In this document: positions 26,165-33,666 of the stretch, piece by piece
Numbering within the stretch: the stretch's first letter is position 1
How the letters are laid out: every line of letters begins with the position of its first letter
Source of the DNA: Fructobacillus evanidus
GTDB lineage: Bacteria; Bacillota; Bacilli; Lactobacillales; Lactobacillaceae
NCBI RefSeq assembly: GCF_963580165.1
Contig: NZ_CAUZLM010000006.1
Location: 1-64,000, forward strand
Direction of reading: 5' to 3'
Length of the DNA: 64,000 bases
Notes under the pieces: generated by a model
What the model was told of the DNA's origin: nothing
The model's database searches: none
The model's input: the letters and a program-made list of their open reading frames with translations, nothing else
Program-made: the position numbers and the translations under genes

Positions 26165-27325
26165 ATGGATGCAAGAGTAACGGGAGATAAAGTCCAAGAA
26201 GATGCTTTGGACTTTGAAAAATCAGAAACGGCTGTTGAAACAGCTCCAAAAGATCAAGAAACATTAAAAGAGAAGGTTTATAACGTCAGTGCGGCCATTT
26301 CAAATGCCATCTTGGTCACGCTTGGAATGGGCTTTTTGATGCAGTCCATTGGTGGGTTGACTCATTGGCCAGTGTTGGTGCAATTGGGATTGATTACTAA
26401 GGTTATGTTGCCAGCAGCCTTTGGTGTGGCGATTGCCTCACAGTTAAAGACCAATACCATGGTCATGTTTTCAGCAATGGCTGCTTCGACAGTTGGCGCT
26501 AACGCTGCCTTTTTCACGACTTCAACAATGAAGTTGTCAACGGTTACCGGCTTTGTAAGTGTTCAGGTACCAAGTTCAATCGTTTTGACCACGGGACAAC
26601 CAATTTCAGCCGTTATGGCTGGTTTGGTAGCGGTTCTCTTTGGGAAGTGGCTGACTGGTAAAACGCCGTTGGATATGATTATCGTGCCGGCATTAACAAC
26701 ATTGGTGGGAACCGTTTCAGGTTACTACTTGGCTCGTGTCACGACACCAATTTTGGTTGGTATGGGTAAGGCCATCGCCGCCACTGTTAGCTGGAGCCCA
26801 GTTGTTGGAACGGCCTTGGTTGCCATGTTGTTTGCTGTCTTCTTGATGACGCCAGCTTCATCTGCCGCCTTAGCGGTGGCCATCGGTGCAACCGGTGTTA
26901 GCTCACCAATGGGTGCCGGTGCTATGTTAGTTGGAACGGCTGCTATGTTTGCCGCTTATCCTGCCATGTCTTTCCACGAAAACAAGCCAGGAACCTTTAT
27001 CGCACAAGCATTTGTTACGCCTAAGATCCAATTTCCAAACTTGGTCCGCAATCCATGGCTCTTTGTGCCACCAGTTGTCTCAGCAGCTGTCTGTGCACCA
27101 ATCGCTGCGGTTGCCTTCCATTTGACGGTACCATTCTCTTTGGCAGGAATGGGCTTGACTTCATTGATCGTGCCACTTGATTTGGCAACGAAGAATCCCG
27201 AAATGTTGGGAACCTTCCTGGTCTTCGGAGTTGCTTTGCCTGCTTTCATGTCCTTCGTGCTATACCGGGTCTTCTTGAAGATGGGCTTGGTCAAGAGTGG
27301 TCAGACACACTTGGATGTTATCTAA
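26165..27325 (+). CDS. PfoR-like / PTS_EIIC_2 membrane protein (copy 2)
   Basis: Paralogue of the protein at 24717: 386 residues, the same acidic N-terminal stretch (DFEKSET versus DFEKAET), the same order of membrane spans and conserved loops. A longer frame opens at a TTG (26132), and an ATG lies at 26159, but the GGGGAG at 26151-26156 is 8 nt from ATG 26165 and this start aligns with the paralogue. No PTS partner domains are nearby. The Ile/Val-rich leader upstream suggests a different inducing amino acid from copy 1. The transported compound is unknown. Confidence 0.8.
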   Translation: MDARVTGDKVQEDALDFEKSETAVETAPKDQETLKEKVYNVSAAISNAILVTLGMGFLMQSIGGLTHWPVLVQLGLITKVMLPAAFGVAIASQLKTNTMVMFSAMAASTVGANAAFFTTSTMKLSTVTGFVSVQVPSSIVLTTGQPISAVMAGLVAVLFGKWLTGKTPLDMIIVPALTTLVGTVSGYYLARVTTPILVGMGKAIAATVSWSPVVGTALVAMLFAVFLMTPASSAALAVAIGATGVSSPMGAGAMLVGTAAMFAAYPAMSFHENKPGTFIAQAFVTPKIQFPNLVRNPWLFVPPVVSAAVCAPIAAVAFHLTVPFSLAGMGLTSLIVPLDLATKNPEMLGTFLVFGVALPAFMSFVLYRVFLKMGLVKSGQTHLDVI

Positions 27326-27335
27326 TTTCATTATC

Positions 27336-27360
27336 AAAAAATCCCTTCGGGGATTTTTTT
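27336..27360 (+). terminator. Terminator after PfoR-like copy 2
   Basis: AAAAATCCC-TTCG-GGGATTTTT with a UUCG tetraloop and flanking A/T runs. The same hairpin sequence is reused at 38449-38472. Confidence 0.9.
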
Positions 27361-27377
27361 AGTTGCTGTGACGGCTT

Positions 27378-27760
27378 TTGCTTTCCTTTGGGCCGTTATC
27401 CTATAAGATTGAAACGGGACAGGCGTGTACCCGTCAGGTGGTTTGCAAATAGCGACCAAACCACGTCCAAAGGTTGAAGTAGTGTTTAACTGGGCAATGA
27501 ATAAATGGACATGGGTTAGCTCGCCAAACAAGTGATTGGCAAAGTAGTGGATCCTAGATTAGCACTTAGGAGGCTCTGAGAGGCGTTTTCAGTTCAGAGT
27601 GGAAGTTTTGCTGCTAAGCACATAACCCGTTAAAGACGAGAGAGTGGGCAGAATGCTCTTTAAACCGTGTTAGCGACTTGACCAAAGCGATGGCTCTTAG
27701 CTATACCTTGGAAAAGCCCTTTTGTATTCTCAATTTTGAGATTTTACAAAAGGGCTCTCT
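27378..27760 (+). ncRNA. Candidate structured non-coding RNA of about 345 nt
   Basis: A non-coding stretch at the edge of the AT-rich island. A promoter candidate TTGCTT (27378)-18-TATAAG (27402-27407) would start a transcript near 27413. Downstream are many local hairpins: ACGGG/CCCGT (27414-27434), GTGGTTTG/CAAACCAC, GCCAA/TTGGC, TCCTA/TAGGA and CTCTGA/TCAGAG. A possible long-range pairing joins GGGTTA (27513) and TAACCC (27623). It ends in a long hairpin AGCCCTTTTGTA/TACAAAAGGGCT (27715-27757). It does not match tmRNA, RNase P RNA or SRP RNA as I know them. Base composition matches the host more than the island. Confidence 0.45.
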
Positions 27761-27838
27761 CTGCTCAAAAAAACTTGCTGCCCTTGGCAGTATACGATTC
27801 ATAAGTCAATATTTTTTCTTTTTGAATATAATTAATTT

Positions 27839-29062
27839 TTATCGTTTTTTAGTTATCAAATTAATATGTTTTAATCCCTGTAAAAATTGTTTTAATATAT
27901 TATCACTAGAATAACTTAATACATTTTTTGAATATAATTTTAATCCAACTTGAGCTAAAATTATTAATGTTATTAAGTTAATTCCTAAAGAAAGTAGGCC
28001 TTGATTAATATTAGCACTGTGTATAGATAATCTTGCAGGCATTAATGTTTGAGAAAAAAAAGGAATAAAGGAAAGAATATTTATAATTATATTATTTGTT
28101 GAATTAGGTAGAATAAACGCAAGGATATATCCAATCATTGCTAAATAAGTAATTGGTGCTATTGCTTGTTGAACTTGGTTAAAATCATTAATTAATGATG
28201 CAATAAGGGCAGTTAAAAATGTATATAAAGCAATAGAAACTAAAACAATGAAAATAGAAATTATAAGAATTTCGAAATTTAATTGTGATAATATTTGGTC
28301 TATTACTTGAAGATTAATATGATTTTTAAAATATAAAAATGAACAGAAGAATATGACAATATATATTGTCATTTGTACTAATGCTAAAAGTAATATTCCA
28401 AATATTTTTCCATAATATTGATCTTTAGCTGAAGTAGACGCTAATAGTATTTCCATAATTCTCGATGATTTTTCATTTGCAATTTCTTGTGCAATCATAC
28501 TAACGTAAGATGTTAAGAAAATAAAAATAAAAATTCCCAAGACTGCAGAAATTGCAAAATTTGCTTGGTTTGAGGATTCAGAGCTTTTATCAAGTGTAGT
28601 ATAATTAACGGATTTATTATTACTAATTAATTCTAATTGCTCTTTTGATAAGTTAGCATTAATTAGATTTATTTTGTAATTATATTGTGTTAGTTCATTA
28701 TCTATTATATTTTTATCACTCGCCGATAATTGATGAGTGCTCAAAACATCAAAATCATTTTTGAAAGAATCTTTTCTTATAACTACTTCAACTTTTTTAT
28801 TCTTTAAATATTTTTCTTTTTCATTGTTCGTAATATTGATAACCTTTAAATTATCATTTTTATTCATTTCAACAGATAAAATTTTATTATCAATAATTCC
28901 AACATTGATTTTTCTTGAATTATTGTTTTGTGTAATCCAAGTAATGGACAATAATGCAGACATTAAAATTATCGGAACTAATACCATAATCCAATAACTA
29001 GGTTTTTTAATTCTTATTTTAAATGTCTGAAAAATAACTGTTCCTAAATGTCCAAACAACAT
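27839..29062 (-). CDS. ABC-2 type transporter permease
   Basis: A 407-residue membrane subunit of an ABC-2 (NatB-like) exporter. One N-terminal span is followed by a ~150-residue external domain (about 45-175), then five or six spans, including FAISAVLGIFIFIFLTSYVS. It is the last gene of the leftward bacteriocin-like operon; its ATG overlaps the stop of the ATPase gene (TAATG). The pair probably exports the modified peptides or gives producer immunity. Codon use is strongly AT-biased like the rest of the island. Confidence 0.85.
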   Translation of the reverse strand: MLFGHLGTVIFQTFKIRIKKPSYWIMVLVPIILMSALLSITWITQNNNSRKINVGIIDNKILSVEMNKNDNLKVINITNNEKEKYLKNKKVEVVIRKDSFKNDFDVLSTHQLSASDKNIIDNELTQYNYKINLINANLSKEQLELISNNKSVNYTTLDKSSESSNQANFAISAVLGIFIFIFLTSYVSMIAQEIANEKSSRIMEILLASTSAKDQYYGKIFGILLLALVQMTIYIVIFFCSFLYFKNHINLQVIDQILSQLNFEILIISIFIVLVSIALYTFLTALIASLINDFNQVQQAIAPITYLAMIGYILAFILPNSTNNIIINILSFIPFFSQTLMPARLSIHSANINQGLLSLGINLITLIILAQVGLKLYSKNVLSYSSDNILKQFLQGLKHINLITKKR

Positions 29063-29958
29063 TATGTTTCCTCCTGTACATACTTTTCAAATACTTCTTT
29101 TAAAGTCGGAGGTTGCTGAGAAAATGTTTTAACATATCCATCGTTTGAAACTAATTTAAAAATTGCTTTCCCAACTTCATCATTTTCAATTTTAATTTTA
29201 CGTCCAAGTCGATCATTATTTATAGATTTTACACCAGGAATAGATAACAGCGTTTCATCATTGATATCAGATTCAACATATATATTTTTAAATCCAAAAG
29301 ATTCTCGAATATCTTTTGGATTACCAGATGTAACAGTCTTGCCATTTTTTAACATTAAAATGTTATCTGATATTTTTTCAACTCCCTCCAAATCGTGGGA
29401 ACTAAATACAATAGAGGTTCCTTGATCTCTTAATTTAATAATGCTGTCCATAATCAAAGAACTATTAATTGGATCTAATCCTGAGAATGGTTCATCTAGT
29501 ATTAACAATTCTGGTTTAAAAATAACGGTAGCAATGAATTGAACTTTTTGAGCATTTCCTTTGGATAGAGTTTGTATTTTATCTTTTTTATTCCCAATTA
29601 CTCCGAGTCTAGACATCCATTTATCTAACTCTTTTAATGTGTCAATTTTGTTCATATTATGAAGTTTTGAAAAATAAACAATTTGTTCTTCTATACTCCA
29701 TTTTTGGTACAATCCTCTTTCTTCTGGAAGAAATCCTATTTGTGATCGAATTTTACTCTCGTTATTAAAGTTATACCAATTAATGTTACCTGAACTTGGC
29801 TGTATAAAGTTTAAAATCATCCGGAATGTTGTTGTTTTTCCAGCACCATTTTGCCCAACTATTCCCAATATTTTCCCTTCATCAATATTAGCATTGAGAT
29901 TTTTAACAGCATATTTATTGCCAAAACGTTTAGTTATATTATTTAGCTTTACATTCAT
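29062..29958 (-). CDS. ABC transporter ATP-binding protein
   Basis: 298 residues. Walker A GQNGAGKTT is near residues 35-43, the signature is LSKGNAQK, and Walker B LLILDEPFSGLDP is followed by an H-loop (SSHDLEGVEK). The C-terminal ~80 residues form the extra domain seen in NatA-like ATPases. It pairs with the permease at 27839-29062, with overlapping stop/start codons. Nine bases separate it from the small membrane-peptide gene upstream. Confidence 0.9.
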   Translation of the reverse strand: MNVKLNNITKRFGNKYAVKNLNANIDEGKILGIVGQNGAGKTTTFRMILNFIQPSSGNINWYNFNNESKIRSQIGFLPEERGLYQKWSIEEQIVYFSKLHNMNKIDTLKELDKWMSRLGVIGNKKDKIQTLSKGNAQKVQFIATVIFKPELLILDEPFSGLDPINSSLIMDSIIKLRDQGTSIVFSSHDLEGVEKISDNILMLKNGKTVTSGNPKDIRESFGFKNIYVESDINDETLLSIPGVKSINNDRLGRKIKIENDEVGKAIFKLVSNDGYVKTFSQQPPTLKEVFEKYVQEET

Positions 29959-29966
29959 AATATTTC

Positions 29967-30128
29967 CTACTTTTTAAAAATAAATACTAAACAAATAATA
30001 ATCAATGCTGCCACAATATAAGCAAGGTCTCTATATTGAACAGGAATAATATTATCTAATAAATGAAAATGACTAGTAATTAAAAAAACTATTAAGATGA
30101 ACAAGATTATTTTCTTTGATAAATCCAT
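29967..30128 (-). CDS. 53-residue membrane peptide, possible immunity protein
   Basis: A short gene with a strong ribosome site (GGGAGGG, 8 nt before the ATG) that overlaps the end of the ThiF-like gene by 22 bases. The product begins MDLSKKIILFILIV, has two hydrophobic spans joined by a short loop (HLLDNIIPVQYRD) and ends in FIFKK. Small two-span cationic-ended peptides next to an ABC exporter in bacteriocin loci often give self-immunity; that role is inferred. It could instead be a small accessory subunit of the transporter. Confidence 0.65.
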   Translation of the reverse strand: MDLSKKIILFILIVFLITSHFHLLDNIIPVQYRDLAYIVAALIIICLVFIFKK

Positions 30129-31309
30129 TTTTTTACCCTCCCTAAAACATTAAAAAATAACATAGACACTAATATTGTATTGCTTAGAAAAATAATGCCA
30201 CTCCATATCAGTGGTATATTTCGCATAAATGATGCTAATAGCCCATCTTTCATCTGCCAATTTGTAGATATTGCATATAATATGCCTAATAAATTAGTTG
30301 TAATTGCAAAAAAAAGATATTGCCATTTATCTAATTTAAAAAATGATAAAAATAAAATAGAAAATAAAACAAACATTAACCATGGAATATGAAAATATAT
30401 TATAAAAAAAAGTATGATAATTAAAATAAGACCAATGGTTTTGATTTTTTTATTCTTATTATTCTTATATATAGAAATTTTTTTAATTTTCAAAAAATTT
30501 AGTCCTTCATAATTAAAGTTTAATATTTTAATTATTTCAGGGACTAACAAACCAGCAAGTATATCAAATTCAAAATTAACAACTGGATATTTTCCATGAA
30601 TTACGGAAGTAAAATTTTTCCATTTAAATTTAATTCTTTTGCTAGGAACAAATGTAGGACCCGCCACAATATCATTAGCAGTAATTCCTCCAGAAGTAAA
30701 AGGAATCTTATATTTTTGCATAGTTTCCATGAAAATGGACATATGATTTTGTGGTTCGTCATATGCCTTAATAACAACATCAGGACGACCGTTATTTTTT
30801 ATAATTTCTTCTATGTCTGAATTAGACGATATAAAATTATTTATTTTACAAATATTAATATTAGGATTGTATTTATTTGCCCAATTACTAGCAACAAAAA
30901 CTTTTAATTTCCCAATATCCTCATGACTGTATAATTCTTGTCTATTCAGATTACTTTGCTCCACGACATCTGGATCAACTATCACAAAGTTGTTAAAACC
31001 TAATAAAACTAAGCTTTTGAACATCTTGCTACCCAGAGCTCCAATGCCAATAATATAAATTTTTTTATTAAGGATTGTTGGGGATATATCATTTTCAATA
31101 AAGAATTCGTTATTGAAAAAATATAATGAAGAATTTCTATCCAGATTTAATGAATCCTTATTATCAATATCAAATACATTTTTAACAGTTAATCCTTTTT
31201 TTTTAAAGTTCTGATACTCCTTTTTGTTGACTACTTTATAATGATTGTTCCATTCTAATTTAAAATTCCCATCAATACCCAAAACTCTTAAAAATAAATT
31301 GTCTTTCAT
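30107..31309 (-). CDS. ThiF/E1-like adenylating enzyme with C-terminal membrane domain
   Basis: 400 residues. About 80 N-terminal residues of unclear fold are followed by an E1-like (HesA/MoeB/ThiF) Rossmann domain: GIGALGS at 88-94, the VDPDVVEQSNLNRQ block at about 111-124 with the arginine finger, and GKLK near 133. These bind ATP and a peptide C-terminus for adenylation. No zinc CxxC pairs are visible. Residues ~290-400 hold about four membrane spans, unusual for this family. It overlaps the M50 gene (ATGA). In RiPP loci such enzymes activate or help modify the precursor, so it probably acts on the 41-residue peptides. No YcaO or radical SAM partner is present. Confidence 0.8.
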   Translation of the reverse strand: MKDNLFLRVLGIDGNFKLEWNNHYKVVNKKEYQNFKKKGLTVKNVFDIDNKDSLNLDRNSSLYFFNNEFFIENDISPTILNKKIYIIGIGALGSKMFKSLVLLGFNNFVIVDPDVVEQSNLNRQELYSHEDIGKLKVFVASNWANKYNPNINICKINNFISSNSDIEEIIKNNGRPDVVIKAYDEPQNHMSIFMETMQKYKIPFTSGGITANDIVAGPTFVPSKRIKFKWKNFTSVIHGKYPVVNFEFDILAGLLVPEIIKILNFNYEGLNFLKIKKISIYKNNKNKKIKTIGLILIIILFFIIYFHIPWLMFVLFSILFLSFFKLDKWQYLFFAITTNLLGILYAISTNWQMKDGLLASFMRNIPLIWSGIIFLSNTILVSMLFFNVLGRVKKWIYQRK

Positions 31310-32295
31310 ATAGTGATCCCAAAGCTATTCAAAATAACAGAAAATAACAATAAAAAAGTACACAAAACGGTAATAACTGATAATATACCCATTATGGTTA
31401 ACGTAACTGTTTTAAAATCTTGTAAATTATTTTTACTCAAATGTCCAATTAAACTGATTGATTTTTCTCGAATAAAAGTTTCGTCTAATAATGATTCTAG
31501 GGCATAATAACCGTCCAATTTTAAAAAAATATTCATATTAGATAACAAAGTTAAGACAGATATGATTATAAGAACACTCAAAAAATAGGATTTGGCATTT
31601 ATAATTATTAATAAAACAATCCCAAGAGAACCTAAAAAAATATTTGCTTTACTCCCTGATAAAGATACCTTAGCTAGTACATTATTGTTAGTAAATCTAA
31701 CACCTGTAATGTCAACAAAACCTGCAAAAGAAAAATAATAAATCATTAATCCTATGCGAGGTACATAAACCTTATTAACAAGTGCAGATAAAAAATGAGA
31801 TCCTTCATGTAAAATAGTTCCTAAAAAATTAATTAGATATCCAAAAATTAAATATAAAAAAATATTATGTATATTTGGAAAAATAAAATTTTTTTGTACA
31901 TGATTGAAATTTAAAGAAAGTAAAACAATAGATGTTAAAAAAGTTATTAAAACTATAATGTTCCATATAAAATTAATTTTTTTCAATGATTGAAAAGAAA
32001 AATTTAAATTTACTGGACAATAGTCATATATCATTTTTTTGAATAAGGAATTAGATGGAGCATTAAAGGTTAATATTCCTAAATTGGTTAATCTATGAAT
32101 TACATATTTTTGTTCTTCCGATAGTGTTGTTGAATCTTTTTTTGAAGAGTAATATCCCTCCAAAAAATTTATAACTGCTTTTCCAACTTTAAAATGTTTA
32201 CCGTTAATCCTATTAAACAATTGATATTTGTCATTTTCTAGTGTTATTGGAGAATAAAAAAGACAATTACCTATTTTCTTAGATTGATTAATCAA
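31306..32295 (-). CDS. S2P/M50-type zinc metalloprotease with probable RRE domain
   Basis: 329 residues. The N-terminal ~90 residues (RINGKHFKVGKAVINFLEGYY...HRLTNLGIL) look like a PqqD-like RiPP leader-recognition element (inference from pattern). Then come several spans with the zinc motif HEGSH at 163-167 and a distal LDGYY (about 259-263) like the third zinc ligand region of site-2 proteases. Both motifs lie in or next to membrane helices. It most likely cleaves the leader from the precursor peptides within the membrane. The ATG is preceded by TTGGAGGAAA on the minus strand. Confidence 0.8.
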   Translation of the reverse strand: MINQSKKIGNCLFYSPITLENDKYQLFNRINGKHFKVGKAVINFLEGYYSSKKDSTTLSEEQKYVIHRLTNLGILTFNAPSNSLFKKMIYDYCPVNLNFSFQSLKKINFIWNIIVLITFLTSIVLLSLNFNHVQKNFIFPNIHNIFLYLIFGYLINFLGTILHEGSHFLSALVNKVYVPRIGLMIYYFSFAGFVDITGVRFTNNNVLAKVSLSGSKANIFLGSLGIVLLIIINAKSYFLSVLIIISVLTLLSNMNIFLKLDGYYALESLLDETFIREKSISLIGHLSKNNLQDFKTVTLTIMGILSVITVLCTFLLLFSVILNSFGITI

Positions 32296-32319
32296 TATTT
32301 TCCTCCAAAAAATAAAAAT

Positions 32320-32358
32320 AAGTCCATCATCTTATATATCATTAAGAAGGTGGACTTT
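32320..32358 (-). terminator. Hairpin between precursor genes and biosynthesis genes
   Basis: On the minus strand AAGTCCA...CTT pairs with AAG...TGGACTT over about 14 positions with two mismatches, followed by a T-rich tract. A leaky terminator here would make the peptide genes more strongly expressed than the downstream enzymes. Confidence 0.55.
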
Positions 32359-32368
32359 AAAAAATGAA

Positions 32369-32494
32369 TTACATGAAGAAGAACATGCCAATCGCTATGC
32401 CTGTACCGAAACCTTCTACAAAGTCCCGTGCATTGCTTAATGATTCTACAGGTTCAACTTCTTCGATATTTAAAAATTCCGAGCTATTTGTCAT
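32369..32494 (-). CDS. Precursor-like peptide B (41 aa)
   Basis: A small gene with GGGGAG 6 nt before its ATG. The N-terminal half is acidic and leader-like (SEFLNIEEVEPVESLSN). The C-terminal half is hydrophobic and glycine-spaced (FVEGFGTGIAIGMFFFM). It lies in tandem with peptide A, 15 bp apart, and shares the LN-I-E-(I/V)-E leader pattern, a likely recognition site for the protease/RRE protein. Glycine spacing recalls GxxxG helices of two-peptide bacteriocins. No database similarity is claimed. Confidence 0.7.
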   Translation of the reverse strand: MTNSSEFLNIEEVEPVESLSNARDFVEGFGTGIAIGMFFFM

Positions 32495-32509
32495 TTTTTC
32501 TCCCCGATT

Positions 32510-32635
32510 TTAGTCTGCAAGTCCTACAGCAACTACACCTACGGCTAGTCCTGCCCACCAGTAGGCTTCACTAGGAACTTCGGCATTTTCAATTTCGATA
32601 ATTTCATTAAGATCATTAACTAAATTATTGTGCAT
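32510..32635 (-). CDS. Precursor-like peptide A (41 aa)
   Basis: First gene of the leftward operon, with AGGAGAG upstream. It has an acidic leader-like half (LVNDLNEIIEIENAEVPSEA) and a hydrophobic core WWAGLAVGVVAVGLAD. It is the same length as peptide B with a matching leader pattern. No Cys or Ser/Thr-rich core is present, so lanthionine or azole chemistry is unlikely; that leaves backbone, C-terminal or cyclisation chemistry, or plain cleavage. Function inferred from context. Confidence 0.7.
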   Translation of the reverse strand: MHNNLVNDLNEIIEIENAEVPSEAYWWAGLAVGVVAVGLAD

Positions 32636-32665
32636 ATTATTCTCTCCTATTTTTTAGTATTTTTG

Positions 32666-32720
32666 AATTTTTAAAATTCAATATGGTAAAAATATCTGTT
32701 AGTAAATATTTTTTTACCAT
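32666..32720. repeat. Inverted repeats upstream of the peptide operon
   Basis: GAATTTT-T-AAAATTC (32666-32680) is a perfect 15-nt palindrome. Next to it, ATGGTAAAAATAT (from 32684) is inverted as ATATTTTTTTACCAT, ending at 32720. They fall where the leftward promoter should lie, so they may be operator sites. Confidence 0.5.
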
Positions 32721-32746
32721 TTTTATTATCAATATATTTATCAATC

Positions 32747-32794
32747 AGCGAAAGGGGGTTATATTTACACATGTAAATATAACCCCCTTTCGCT
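32747..32794. promoter_or_regulatory. 48-bp perfect palindrome between divergent units
   Basis: Two 23-nt arms (32747-32769 and 32772-32794) are exact inverted copies around CA. The outer part reads AGCGAAAGGGGG and the centre ATTTACA-CA-TGTAAAT. It lies between the leftward peptide operon and the rightward tetR gene and abuts the likely -35 region of tetR (TATAAT at 32814-32819). Operator, or a strong bidirectional hairpin, are both possible. Confidence 0.6.
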
Positions 32795-32893
32795 TGTTGT
32801 TAAATAATATTAGTATAATAAGCAATAAATATAGTTACTTTTTATTTAAATCATTTACACTAGTTAATTAAATTATCAAAAAATGAGGCTGAC

Positions 32894-33478
32894 ATGATTT
32901 TTTCGCAAGCTGACATTCAAATAATTAATGCATTCCTTGAAATTTCTAGAAATAAATCAAACTTTTCTGATGTATCTATGAGTACAATAGCTAAAAAAGT
33001 GGGAATATCCCGTCAAGCTTTATATCAGAGTCATTTTCATAATACGGATGAAATTATAAGAGCTTTGTATTTTTATGTGGATCAAGATATTTATAACCGA
33101 ATGTTATTTGTCATTAAAAAAAATAAAAATAAAAAAAATATAATGGAGTTGCTAATTAGAGAAGCAACCTCATTAATATATAAAAATAGCTATATTTTTA
33201 AAATTCTTTACTCTAAACATCACGATTCATCTTGGGTATTATTCATAGAAGAACATTATTCACGAATATTATTGCCTATTTTGGAAAAACGAAATAATAA
33301 TCAAAGTACATTCATACCTGTTGGTATGCAAGCTAAATTTATAATTCACAATTTTATTGGCTTAATATCAATTTGGATGCACCAAGAAAAACCAGAATTA
33401 CCAGAAGAATATGCAGAAAAAATTATTTATTTATTTAAAACAAGCGCAGAGCAATTAATTAAGCTAGATAATAAGTGA
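32894..33478 (+). CDS. TetR/AcrR-family regulator of the peptide cluster
   Basis: 194 residues. An N-terminal helix-turn-helix (MSTIAKKVGISRQALYQSHF, about 31-50) is followed by an all-helical ligand/dimer domain. The HTH is a slightly unusual TetR form. It is transcribed away from the bacteriocin-like operon across a region rich in palindromes, so local control of that operon and of itself is likely (inference). Start ATG at 32894 has GAGG upstream. Same AT-rich codon use as the island. Confidence 0.82.
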   Translation: MIFSQADIQIINAFLEISRNKSNFSDVSMSTIAKKVGISRQALYQSHFHNTDEIIRALYFYVDQDIYNRMLFVIKKNKNKKNIMELLIREATSLIYKNSYIFKILYSKHHDSSWVLFIEEHYSRILLPILEKRNNNQSTFIPVGMQAKFIIHNFIGLISIWMHQEKPELPEEYAEKIIYLFKTSAEQLIKLDNK

Positions 33479-33666
33479 ACCAAAAAATAAATTTTAAGGA
33501 AAAATCATCTGAAAGTAAACAAATTTCTAAATATGCATAATTAAAAAGATAAGAAACAAAAGTGAGAAATAATAATTCTTTGGTATAAGGTATTTAATTA
33601 AAAAATTATTATAGGGTATTAAATAAATCAGAAAATGAGGGGTATATTTTAGAGTATATAAGCAAA

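Noticed and set aside
24717..27325. Complete sugar PTS
   Set aside because: Only EIIC-like membrane proteins are present; no EIIA, EIIB or sugar-metabolism gene is adjacent.
27413..27760. tmRNA, RNase P RNA, SRP RNA or T-box at the island border
   Set aside because: No tRNA-like ends or tag frame, no GAGGAAAGTCC-type RNase P core, no SRP Alu/GGAAG core and no T-box AGGGTGGNACCGCG sequence could be found.
32683..32871. A 62-codon rightward frame before tetR
   Set aside because: It runs through the 48-bp palindrome and AT-rich spacer, and its composition simply reflects AT-rich DNA.
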